A stretch of 64,000 nt of DNA from Epichloe hybrida (lineage: Eukaryota; Ascomycota; Sordariomycetes; Hypocreales; Clavicipitaceae): assembly GCA_019022495.1 (NCBI GenBank), contig JAFEKR010000012.1, forward strand, positions 1,178,001 to 1,242,000, given 5' to 3'. This document shows, one piece after another, positions 1 to 9,724 of this stretch. Numbering within the stretch: the first letter of the stretch is position 1; each line of letters opens with the position of its first letter. The translations under genes and the position numbers were made by a program. The notes below the pieces were generated by a model that saw nothing but the letters and a program-made list of their open reading frames with translations, did no database searches and was not told the DNA's origin.

Positions 1-300
1 GGCGAAGAAGCAGGCGCCGGATTTGACAAAAAGCCCCGCTGAAGTAAAAGGTGCGTTGTAAAAGAGAGATGCGGCAATGAGGGCTTCCATGATGGTTGAA
101 GCCTGTTTGATGATGAACGTTGCCTTGCCGCCCCAGATAATCTGATAATGGCGTATATAACATTAGCCTTCACCTGTTGAGCGAAGCCTACGGTGAGAGG
201 GCTGTTCTTTGGGACGCCTTTCTGTTATCCATTTGCACAGCCTCTTTGAAAAGTTCTGTTCGTTGTCTGGCATCTTCATTAGAGGGGTGATCATACTCTA
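1..300 (-). pseudogene. PDR-type ABC transporter remnant, runs off left edge
   Basis: The minus strand at 1-160 reads [14 protein letters not shown] followed by [18 protein letters not shown]. This is the start of the second-half ABC-2 membrane domain of fungal pleiotropic drug resistance (PDR/Cdr1-type) exporters. Just upstream, at about 235-280, a different frame reads RQRTELFKEAV, which resembles the linker that precedes this membrane domain. The pieces lie in different frames, with stops between them near 155-200, and no ATP-binding cassette is visible further upstream. The copy therefore looks truncated and frameshifted, although an unrecognised intron could explain one frame change. The part beyond the left edge may be longer. 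Confidence 0.55.
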
Positions 301-919
301 CCTGCATGTCTTCACATGTCTTGGTTCTTGGTTTGCTCATATTCTTCTCGTATGCTGCGCGCGTTCCGCGGAAGTTCGAATTGCAAGCCCTTGTCCGTCG
401 GTACCGTTACACCTGTGAGGAAGTCTCGTGAATCTTGTCGTGAATCTTGACCACTTCGGCCTTCATGGCCCATTCCCTGCTTGGCGCATTGTCTTGTTCG
501 CCCACGTGGTGGACCTTTTGGGCAAGGGTCTCTATCTCATCAGACAGCATACTGCCACGTTGATGGCTTATGATTGAAACAAAAAGACACGGGACGACAG
601 TGTACGGATATACTGCTCAGTGCTGAGGCTGATCTGATGCAAAGAGGTTCCCGATCTACCCGAACGGCAACAGGGAAGCAGTACGTATCTCGAGGGCAAT
701 TGCAGCCGCTTACTAATCGGACTCGCATCCGGGCGCCCCGTTTTTGTGAGAAAACTGGGCCAAGACCAAGACCAAGACTTCTGTGTCGGGAAGAGCAGCT
801 TCCCTTGCTGCTTCATGAGTCAACACATCTGAGGCTCTTCTGTGACCACTGACAGTCCGGTTCAGCCCGTTGATCCATTCAATGTCTCAACCATTCTAGC
901 CATATTAACCATTCTAGTC

Positions 920-3332
920 ATGGCAAGCAGGAGAAGACCGGCCTGCGATTCGTGCCACAAGCGCAAGGTGGGCAACTCACGGCCTCTCTCTTCTCTTCTT
1001 CCGAGGACGAGCTGTCTGTCACATCCGCCTTCCATGTGGCTGTCTTGTTTCTGTCCAATAGGCGAGACATCTGACCATCTATGATAGTCACGCTAACGTT
1101 TTGGTGTCCCCTTGGCAGATCCAATGCGATGTACCCGACTCTGGCGTTCAATGTGACTGGTGTCTACATCACAGCCTGCCCTGCACATATGACCGAGTTC
1201 GCGGAAGCAAGAAGAGAGCGTGGGTGTCTCGTGCGATGGATAGATTCAAATAAATGGCCGAGATAGCGGTGACTGACTGGCTGACTGATTGACTAATCCG
1301 GTTTCAATACGTTATCAGCGCACTTGCACAGAAAAGCACGCATCGATCGAACGTCGCCAACAATAACGCTGCCGGTCCATTTCAAAAGAACTCTCGGTCC
1401 CCATCGGATCATGATTCACAGAGCAGCAAGCAGCTCATTGCATTGCTGCAGTCGCCAGATCATGTGAACTTGGAATGTGCAGTATGCCGATCAGAATTCA
1501 CGTCAGGCTCCGCGCAGGGAAGCCTCAGAGTTGCGCCACTCGGGCAAATTTACTTCGCAGGACAGAAATTCGGTGCTATATGCCCTCGGAACGGCATTCC
1601 GCACTTGACTTCGTACTGTGAGCAATGGATACATGAAAGGGCGAGACATGAACCCAAGTTTCGAGAACTTTTTGCCCGAGATGCACCCATGCCTGACCCC
1701 CTGGATCGCGTGTCTGGGGGCCAGATCTGCCCTACTGTCCCGCCAAACTATGCCGGGGATTCTCCCCTTCCTGAGAAATGGATCATAGAAACCCTAGTTT
1801 CGGATTTCACGGCCTCCGACTTAAGCCTGGTCTTTCCTCTCATAAATCCGCTTCTCTTTGAAGAGACGGTCTGGACGGCGTACGCCCCAGATAACGTAGA
1901 GCCTCTGATTCAGCGCATAACTGCTAGAGCCTGCGTGCTGGCGTTTGCATCATTTGCAAGCTCCCACTTCCCAGCCAGCAAAACGTCAGTCAACGTCAAT
2001 GGCGATTCCTGCGCCAAAGCAGCGCAAACACTCGTCGCAGATATCATGGAAGACGCAAGTGTCACAGCATTACAAACTGTTCTCATACTAGTGAGTTGTG
2101 TCCCTGTCTAGTACTACAAGACAGACTTGTACAAAAAGAAAAAAAGAAAAAAAAAAACCCCCCTTTAGTAGAGGAAAAGGAATGACGACTAATGTCATAA
2201 TCCAACGATAGCTAGTTCACGATACACTCTGTGGTCGTCTCCAAGCCTCATCCATGTATCACGCTCTTGCATGTCGCTTAGTCTTTGCTCTTGGTGGGCA
2301 TACGCTTACAATTGAAGTACCCCGAGATCGTGACATGACAACGCAGGAGCACGAGGGTCGCCACCTCCGGACGCTTTTCTGGCTTTGCTATATCTTTGAC
2401 AAGGATATTGCTCTCCGGACCGGACAACCACCGATCATCGCGGATCAATTCTGCGATCTCACGCTGCCCGATGGCTATGTTGAGGACCGCTTCCGTCGTC
2501 GACGAAACACTCAAAGAAGCGGTCAAGTACAAAGGCCGTGGCTGCCCGGCGACTTGAGATTGAGCATGATCAAGTCCAAGGCCGTGCAGACCCTCTACTC
2601 ATTCTCATCCTTGCGCATGTCCGATGCAGAACTGTTGAAAACGATCCGCGAATTGGATGAGGAGCTTGAAAGCTGGCGGACCTCATTACCGGGCGAGTTC
2701 GCACCGTCACTATCAGTTAGAAAGAACGTCAAGCTTGCTCAAAATGCATCTGTATCACAGAGTATGCTGCTTATTGAGCTGCACATGGACTATCACTTTC
2801 TACTGAACACTATACACTGCGCGAGTGGACGTTGCATGAGCCGCGACAGTAGCCGCGCCCAAAATTTGTCCTTTGGGGTGCAATCTAGCCTTGAACTCTC
2901 CGTGGAAGCTAGCAGGTCTACCATGATTTTTCTTAGTGCAATGGCTAGCAGAGTCGCCGAAGAAGCATTTTGGTCAGTCTATATATATATTTGTTTTTCC
3001 CATTGTTCAACTTGCTTCTGGCGAGGGGAGCAGCCAGCCACTCGAGCCACGTCAGACTGACCAGCTCGCTTTACAGGTTCTTCGTATTCTACCCCCTGTC
3101 AGCGCTGATGATTTTATTCTTCAACAACCTTCAAAATCCCGGCCACGCCCTTGCAACCCACGACATGGAATTACTGAGCAAGGCATCACAAATTGTTCGA
3201 AGCATGCCAATGCGCCGTGTTACATCGCATGAAACAGAGTACCTGGTGAGGATGGACAGACTAGTCGCCGAGCTCAGCAGGCTGAGTAAATGTGCTATTG
3301 ACGGGCACATGACAAAAACCTCGACTTGCTGA
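920..3332 (+). CDS. Zn2Cys6 fungal transcription factor (five exons)
   Basis: Proposed exons are 920-967, 1119-1223, 1332-2090, 2212-2972 and 3077-3332, giving 642 aa. The N-terminus has a binuclear zinc cluster with Cys at residues 9, 12, 19, 28, 31 and 38 (C-x2-C-x6-C-x8-C-x2-C-x6-C), split by intron 1 right after CHKRK. A basic linker (RGSKKR) follows. The middle shows the fungal-specific transcription factor domain: CGRLQASSMYHALACRL, then RTLFWLCYIFDKDIALRTGQ and PPII. Splice junctions restore one continuous frame; donors include GTGAGT (2091) and GTCAGT (2973). An in-frame ATG at 842 could extend the N-terminus, but 920 places the basic zinc cluster in the usual position. It is probably a nuclear DNA-binding regulator with unknown targets. 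It is intact, unlike the PKS cluster about 6 kb away, so a cluster-specific role is possible but unproven. Confidence 0.85.
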
Positions 3333-4202
3333 GAGGGTCATTGTCAACGGCGGCCTCCATGACAGAATGAGTCCAAAAAGTCGTATTTATACATGAACAT
3401 ATCTCGAATATAGGTTACGCCTTTTCTTAGAGCCCTTCTAGTAGAAGCCAGCGAGAAACACCAATCTATGGCCTTTCAGGGTTCACCATGAAAATGTGAC
3501 CTGGATTAGCTGAGTCCAGGGCTTCCAGATCTAGGCCTACAACCAGATACCACAAGCCAAGATCAGAGCTTAGCCTCGCCACACAAAACAAATGCGATGG
3601 TAAAGTTGTCAGTGTCGGCGAGGAAGGAATCCGGAAAGACATGGTCCGAGGGCAGAAGCCAAGTCAGAGTAGGCAGATCCAGACCGGTTTCCCGCCAAGA
3701 AGCGTTGTCACGCGAAAGAAGACTCTTCACATAGCGAGAGCCCGTGTCTCGTTCCATCTGGTGCCTGCAACACGGGCGCAGACAAAGGGTCCTAGAACGA
3801 ACAGAAGAGCTCGACATGGCGTCGATTCCATCCCGAAGGTTTCATAAGAAGGCCCTCTTGTTGGGATAGGCGATGCAAAGACATGGTTCACATGGATGTC
3901 GCAGCCAAGCACTGCGAGGAAAGGTAGGAAGGGGCCGATTAGTAAATGACGCGGCACCACGTGGCCCAACCCTGGGAGGATAAAGGATCTGTCAGAGTTG
4001 AGTTATCATTTTTTTTTTTTATCATGTTACTTTGCGCTTTTTAAGCGCCTAGATGGCGTTTGGTAACGCAAGCGAAAAAAATTTATCAGTACGAAACTGG
4101 AACTGAATTCCCATTAAACTATACCATCTACCAAATCATGTTTTGCTAAGAGCATTAATGAAACATATTCTACATTGCCATGACATGTTTCAACCTGTCC
4201 AT
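3333..4202. other. Intergenic, no gene seen
   Basis: Short open frames exist on both strands between 3560 and 3970, but none shows a recognisable domain, good start context or codon bias. A run of T lies near 4010-4020. The stretch lies between the 3' ends of two convergent genes, so it should hold two terminators; no specific signal is assigned. Confidence 0.5.
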
Positions 4203-4946
4203 CTACTGACCATGAAGGACCTCTTTCGCACGACCGTCCTCGCGCAAATTCTTGTCCTTGACAGATGGGCAGCCAGCGTACTCGTTGACCTTGCGCGGAA
4301 CCGCAGTCGAATCTAGCTTGCCGTGGGAAGTCTTGTACTCCTCCATGGTCGTGGGCGGCAAAGTCGTCGTCTCATGATGGATGGCCGCGTTGTGGTGCTT
4401 CTCATGGACCGGCACGGTCGTATGGACAACCTCTGGCTTGATAGTCTCCTTCTCGATCACGGGCTGAACGTGATGGTGGACATGGTGATGGGTGCGTTCT
4501 CCGGTGACGACCGGCGCGGCCGAAGACGTGCGTTCGGTGTCATGCGTAGTGGACTTGCTCGCGAATTTGGCCGCGTCCTTGTCCAGGGCCGCCTTGGTCT
4601 TGGCCTTGTCACCGTGATCAACGGTCTTGTGATCCACCGGGACGGCGTTGAAAGTGTGCTTCTCGGGCCTACGGATGGGAGACTATTAGTACGGGTTGAA
4701 TCGATATTGTGATGCGCTTGGGGGGGCAAATCAAACTGACAGTACTTCTCGGTCCTGAACAGGCTGAACAATGGTCTGGTGGTGATCCTGATGGACCTCC
4801 TTGTCGACAGCGGTAATGACCTCTTCGTGCTGCTTGGGGAGAACATGCTCGTCTACAACGGGCTTTCGCACCTCCTCGTCCACGGTCGTCTTGTGTTTGC
4901 CGTCCTGGGACAGGAAGTTTGACACGGCTTGCTTGGCCTTCTCCAT
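4203..4946 (-). CDS. Hydrophilic His-rich, allergen/stress-type protein
   Basis: Two exons, 4946-4741 and 4668-4203, give 223 aa. The donor GTCAGT and acceptor GTAG join to read REVL-PEKHTFN across the junction. The protein starts MEKAKQAVSNFLSQDGKHK. It is very rich in His, Glu, Lys and Val, with segments such as RTHHHVHHHVQPVIEKETI and EVVHTTVPVHEKHHNAAIHH. It has no signal peptide or membrane segment and looks largely disordered. Similar fungal proteins are commonly annotated as allergen-like or hydrophilin-like; their biochemical role is not established. The gene at 5985 on the other strand shares the HVQPIV and His-rich pattern. The function assignment is weak, but the gene model is well supported by the restored frame. 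Confidence 0.75.
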
Positions 4947-5984
4947 TGTGATGAAATTTTTGTCGAGGGGCTTTGTTTGGTTTGAGTGTAATCTCTGAGT
5001 GTTTTGCTGATGCAAGTTGTTGATGTTGTCGAGGGGGAGGGAAGGACCTACGCATTATATACGCAACGTTGTCGACATTGTATTAGACGTCAGGTTCAAC
5101 CTTTTGGTTTTGTCCTTGCTTGTCGTTTCTCGTCAGTGCCCACAATAACAGCATGCTAGCTTATGAGTTTGGACTCTCAAACTACGTCACAAGGGAGTGA
5201 GGGGATCGTCACCAAGCGCAAACAACTCCCGAGGAGTGAGACATGACAATCCTCTTCCTGGTTGTCAGCCGGAGAACCAAACGTCCGAGGGCCAAAGTCA
5301 GGGCATTAGTTTTTTGTCTGAACGCGTAAAGCGTCATGCGAAAGTAAATGCCGAAGCTTGCTCTGCGTCCTGATATTTCAGCCGAGACCCAAGTTCAAAT
5401 TAAACTTTGCGCCACCGATCCAAAATCCGGTCGTGAACTTCGTGGCGCTAGCCATCATCCCTCCCTCAAGCTTACCAAGAAACTTTGTTCACGGCAGATC
5501 CCAAAACGTCAGAGATTCGACAAAAAAAAAAAAAAAACATCCGATTCACTGAAACTCAAATCGCGCGTCATGGATCGAACCAACTCCGCAAAATTGCGCG
5601 TCATCGACTGTGCCGCAAATCGCTGACAGATGGCGACGGGCCAACCAAGGCTCGATTCCGTCTCGTTTGAAAGAAGAATATCTTTGTCGTTTCCGGCTAC
5701 TTCATCATGTCAAAGACAGGAATTTTGGCACGGCCATTTCCACCACACATTTGGTGAAAGCGTACTTTTTTTCTTCCTTTCTCTTGTGCCTGCTTTTCCA
5801 GAACCGCCTAGGCAAGACATCTTTTTTCCGTTTTCAGCAAACTTGGAACTGAAAAACACAACTCGAGTGAGTGACTTCTGATGCGACCGACCACCCGTGC
5901 TCGTTCCTCTTCATTAACGGAACGTCGGAGTAGTCAAATAACAAACAAACGCAAACAAAAAAACTGCTTTGTATCCGTCACATC
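4947..5984. other. Divergent intergenic region, no gene seen
   Basis: This stretch lies between two divergently transcribed genes of similar protein type and should hold both promoters. An A run is present at about 5522-5536. Several short overlapping open frames at 5348-5880 show no domain and are judged random. Confidence 0.5.
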
Positions 5985-6437
5985 ATGGTCGCCATGCGCA
6001 AGAGGTTCCGGGAACGAATGCATTGGTTTCTGAAACATTTCCGCTCGCGCCGGGGCAAAACCACCGCTGAGCCCGCGAGCGAAGCAAACCACCCTGTCGA
6101 AGAGAATCAACTGGCCGGCAATCCTTCGCCGGCAGCACCAGGGCAGCAGCCACGACGAGCAGGATCGAACGTCGACGAAGGCCACGATACCGGACGCCAT
6201 GACGGCGGAGGGCCGGACGCCGTGCGGCCCATGCCTCCGCGGGAGCCACAGCAGAGGCTCGGGACTGTCGATTACACGACCCATGAGCGGGCGCCTGCTG
6301 TCGTGGAGACGGTCAAGCCGCAGGTACACACAGTTTACGAGATCAGGAGGACGCGGTCGATCCATTTTCACGAACATTTCTTCCACGTCCAACCTATCGT
6401 GCAGAAATGGGAATCGGATAACAAGGCCTATGATTGA
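5985..6437 (+). CDS. Small basic/His-containing protein, related to the 4203-4946 product
   Basis: A single open frame of 150 aa starts MVAMRKRFRERMHWFLKHF. A basic, amphipathic N-terminus is followed by a low-complexity Pro/Gly/Glu middle and a conserved-looking C-terminus, VDYTTHERAPAVVETVKP then HFHEHFFHVQPIVQKW. The HFHEHFFHVQPIVQ block parallels HHHVHHHVQPVIEKE in the divergent neighbour, so the two are probably members of one hydrophilic protein type. No enzyme motif, signal peptide or membrane helix is visible. The function is unknown. Confidence 0.6.
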   Translation: MVAMRKRFRERMHWFLKHFRSRRGKTTAEPASEANHPVEENQLAGNPSPAAPGQQPRRAGSNVDEGHDTGRHDGGGPDAVRPMPPREPQQRLGTVDYTTHERAPAVVETVKPQVHTVYEIRRTRSIHFHEHFFHVQPIVQKWESDNKAYD

Positions 6438-6977
6438 TAGTGAGATGCTATAGATTCTGACCACGCCATGTAACTCGCGAGAAATCGATTTGACGGTGGT
6501 GGAGGAAAACCTTGATACCATCTCGCTTCGCTTTCCCCCCAGTAGCTAATACTACTTCTTACACACAGTGTCCTTCAAGACCAGTGCTGCCCGGCGCTGC
6601 CCAGTAGGCTACAGATCTTGACCTTTGACGTAGTGAATGAATGTAATTACCTCTTTGAGACTCTCGGCACTACGGCAGTGAGGCGCCATGTCACCGGATT
6701 CGACGACAACTTCTCCCTCTCACCAAGCCGACAACTTGCCTGTTGGGATAAAGGCCCCCCACGAACTACTCCTCCGTAGCCAGCCACATCCTCGCGCAGT
6801 TGGATGTATTTTTTCCCATCATATATTGCTCACACCAGCTGATCCCTGCCTGCAACGGCATCTCTCTAGACACTCGAATCAAGAGCGTCGCAGTGGGTTG
6901 TTTGGTGGTCGGCGAGGGGAGGGCGTTGCGTGTCACCCTCGAGTGCATAGGGCCAGCCAGCCAGCTGGTTCACTATC
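6438..6977. other. Intergenic, no gene seen
   Basis: The stretch lies between the 3' end of the small His-containing gene and the 3' end of the minus-strand regulator. No convincing gene or repeat was found; short frames here lack domains. Confidence 0.5.
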
Positions 6978-9334
6978 CTAATTCCCGTCTACTTGTAATT
7001 TCAACAGCAGATCTCTCGCCAGATTATTAATCTCGCTCAGACGCCTCAACGTGTCAACCAACGGACAGACGCGGCCCTGCCCCCCCCCGAGGAAGTTGAC
7101 GACGAGCGATAGCACATTCGGCACCAATGGGTGCATCTACGACGTCATGTCAATCAAGAAACAAGTTTGGCACCGACCCCCAGACTCCATGACTCATGAG
7201 CCATCAAACATCATCGTCAAGGAAAGAATAGAGGGCATTATTTTCTCTCACCTTGAATAAGGCAAACCGAGGTGCAGTCTTGACCAGGAGCACAACCTCG
7301 GAGGCAGCATCGTACGCCATCTGCCTGTACGACACGGCCATCAAATTTCCGTCGAGCGTGAGCCAAGGGTTTGCCGCGGCCGTCTCGCTCAACGATACCG
7401 ACGCGCTAAAAGCCAGGACACGATTGAACCACGGTGCCGCATCGCAGCACCTCGGCGAGTCTGGCCCTCGGGCGCCCGCGGCGCCCGCGGCGGCATCGTC
7501 GGCGTCGGCGCGGAGCCGTCTCTCCATTGCCGCCGCGACCGAAGCGGCGAGCCATTCGTGGCGCGCCCAAAAATCTCCCGACCCGGGTTCGGCATCGGAG
7601 AAGGGCGTGGTGGTGGACTGGGCGAGCCGTCGATGCGCCACGCAGCGCCCGACGAGGTGCGCCAACATGACACATTCGGTGAATGGGGACGGTGACGCTG
7701 ACGCTGACGCTGACGCTGACGCTGACGGTGAGCCGCGGCTGTCCATGGTCTCGGGCAGGAAGCCCATGCGAGAAGAGGGTTCCCGAGCATTCTGGAAATC
7801 CGCCTCCGCCATCGGGAGACGTGTGCGAATCTAAAGTTGGTCAGCAGACGGAGCGTCAGTTGGCCTCCCCTGATCAAGGGTGGGTGTGTGTACACACACT
7901 TGTCACGATGACTGTGTGGAAACATGGCAACCTCTTTGTCAAGACTCACCATTTCTTCGTGAAGCACCAACGGCCGATTGTTGAGCATGCTGGACAGTCG
8001 ATCCAGTACAAAGGCAGTCCACATGGTCCGCCTCTTCTCCTCGCGTTCAATCCACCCCCCCTGAGACGGCGCCATCACCAGGGCAGCAGCTAGATTCTTG
8101 CTGCCGCTGCCGCCGCTGCTCTCATCAATGTCCAGTGCGAATAATCGGGAAAGCTGCAGCAGCCGCAGTGCTCGGTCGGTCGTAATGAGCGCCTGCTGTT
8201 CCGGCTTGCGCATGAATTCGTAGTGAGCCAGCAGGAGCCAGGCCTGGATTCGCTCGTGTTCGACGCCGTCCTGCCGAGTCTGACCACCAACCCTGGTGGC
8301 GATCCATGGCAGGTCCTTCTCGCCCTGCCAATGCTCCTCGTCGTCCAGCATGTGCCGCGTCACGGCGTACAAGGCGTCGCTCACCGCGCCGAACTGCGCC
8401 GACGCTGCTGCGGCAACGGTCCGCATTGCCAAGCGTAAGCACGCCCTGGCGGGGGAGGGATGGTTCTCGCCGGCCCACGACAGATAGCGTTGCTTGTGTA
8501 TCATGGGGAAGATGTGGTGGACTCTCTCAAAGTATATCAAGTCACTGGATGGCCAACGTATGCATGGTTTGTCGGGTGTTTGGGTCAGCTTTCGCCCGGG
8601 CCTCGCTCCGTCGAGAAAAGGGGAGGGGAGGGGAGGAGGAAGTGGGCTTACAGCTCAGCTCGCATAAGATCAGACATGTTCAGCATGTTCAGCATGTTCA
8701 CTTCTCCGTCGCTCGGGCACGTTCTTGAGGGCGATGGCGGCGTGATGGGGCCGAATGGCACGGTGCTGCTCGTCATGAATGCATCCAATGCATCCGGTGA
8801 CGGGAACATGCCATGGCCATTCCATTCTCTGTAGAAGTCCGACATGGCGGCATCATCTGAGGCATGTGTGAACCTGTCCATGACCGAATATGGATGCAGA
8901 TGTAGCTCATTGAAAGAATCCCCCTCTGCCTCTGCCTCTGCCTCTGCCTCTGCCTCTGCCTCTGCCTCCGCCTCTGGTGTGATTTCTGTGCGCGCAACAT
9001 GACGGCCGTTGTCGTCGTCCTTGTACACCTTGTTTGGGTTGACGAGGCGTCGCTCCAACAATGCTGCGTGCGAATAGTCAGCAAGTAAGTAGCAAGCACA
9101 CGGAAGAAACACACGAGATGCTCGAGCTTCAAACTCACCGACTCTGGATCGGAGGTCTTTCAATTGTCCCTTCCTGGGGCCTCTCCGTGATCTCTTGTCG
9201 ACGACGACACAATCGACGCCAGCTTCGGCACATATGCCACACTGGGGACGGACCCGATCGCATCGAGCTTTCCGCCTGCGACATTCCTCGCATGCCAGGC
9301 CAGGCTGCTGTCTCGTGCTCGCTGTGTTCACCAT
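6978..9334 (-). CDS. Zn2Cys6 fungal transcription factor (five exons)
   Basis: Exons are 9334-9139, 9063-8652, 8544-7950, 7830-7252 and 7136-6978, giving 646 aa with every junction in frame. The zinc cluster has Cys at residues 15, 18, 25, 32, 35 and 42 (C-x2-C-x6-C-x6-C-x2-C-x6-C) and is followed by [11 protein letters not shown] short coiled-coil linker LRSRVALLERRL spans intron 1. The fungal-specific domain is clear: [36 protein letters not shown], then [11 protein letters not shown] joined to [12 protein letters not shown] across intron 3. The last exon ([19 protein letters not shown] onward) was recovered from splice sites. Two low-complexity tracts, a Glu-Ala run and a Ser-Ala run, are encoded by microsatellites. 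The gene lies next to the decayed PKS cluster and is itself intact. A pathway-specific regulator is plausible but unproven. Confidence 0.88.
7690..7727. repeat. GACGCT hexanucleotide microsatellite inside coding exon
   Basis: About six tandem GACGCT units. On the minus strand they encode a Ser-Ala repeat in exon 4 of the regulator. Because the unit is 6 bp, copy-number change keeps the frame. Confidence 0.85.
8923..8975. repeat. CCTCTG hexanucleotide microsatellite inside coding exon
   Basis: About nine tandem CCTCTG-type units, one reading CCTCCG. On the minus strand they encode a Glu-Ala repeat in exon 2 of the regulator, between the zinc cluster and the middle domain. Confidence 0.85.
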
Positions 9335-9724
9335 CGATTTCAACCGACTCAGCAGCGGCTTCTGCGCTCAAAATGTCTACATGCCATGGTTCTGTGCACG
9401 GTCGTATGTCCGGTCTTATACTCCGTGCTCGGTGCCATCTATCCGCATCTCCAAGTGCCTTTCATTGGCACCGAGACCTGCAGCTGCACAAGGCTCGCTA
9501 TTGTAACATGTCATAAAGTAGGCTCTGCTGCTGTCTCACATGAAAGTGAATCGATCCGCCTTTTCTGCGAGGTAGTACATGATCCAGACGGACATTTACG
9601 ATTGAGGGGTCATGATTCATGAAGCACGTTTGCCAAGGTTTCACAACATCCACGGCCCGAGGCGTCAGGGGGGTCGTCTGGGGGTGTCTTGGGGTTATAA
9701 TCGCACACGATCTTGCATCGAAAT
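9335..9724. other. Intergenic: upstream of regulator, downstream of PKS remnant
   Basis: This stretch should hold the promoter of the minus-strand regulator whose ATG is at 9334. No separate gene is recognised. Confidence 0.45.

Noticed and set aside
3563..3969. Small open frames on both strands
   Set aside because: No domain or coding bias; they overlap each other on opposite strands.
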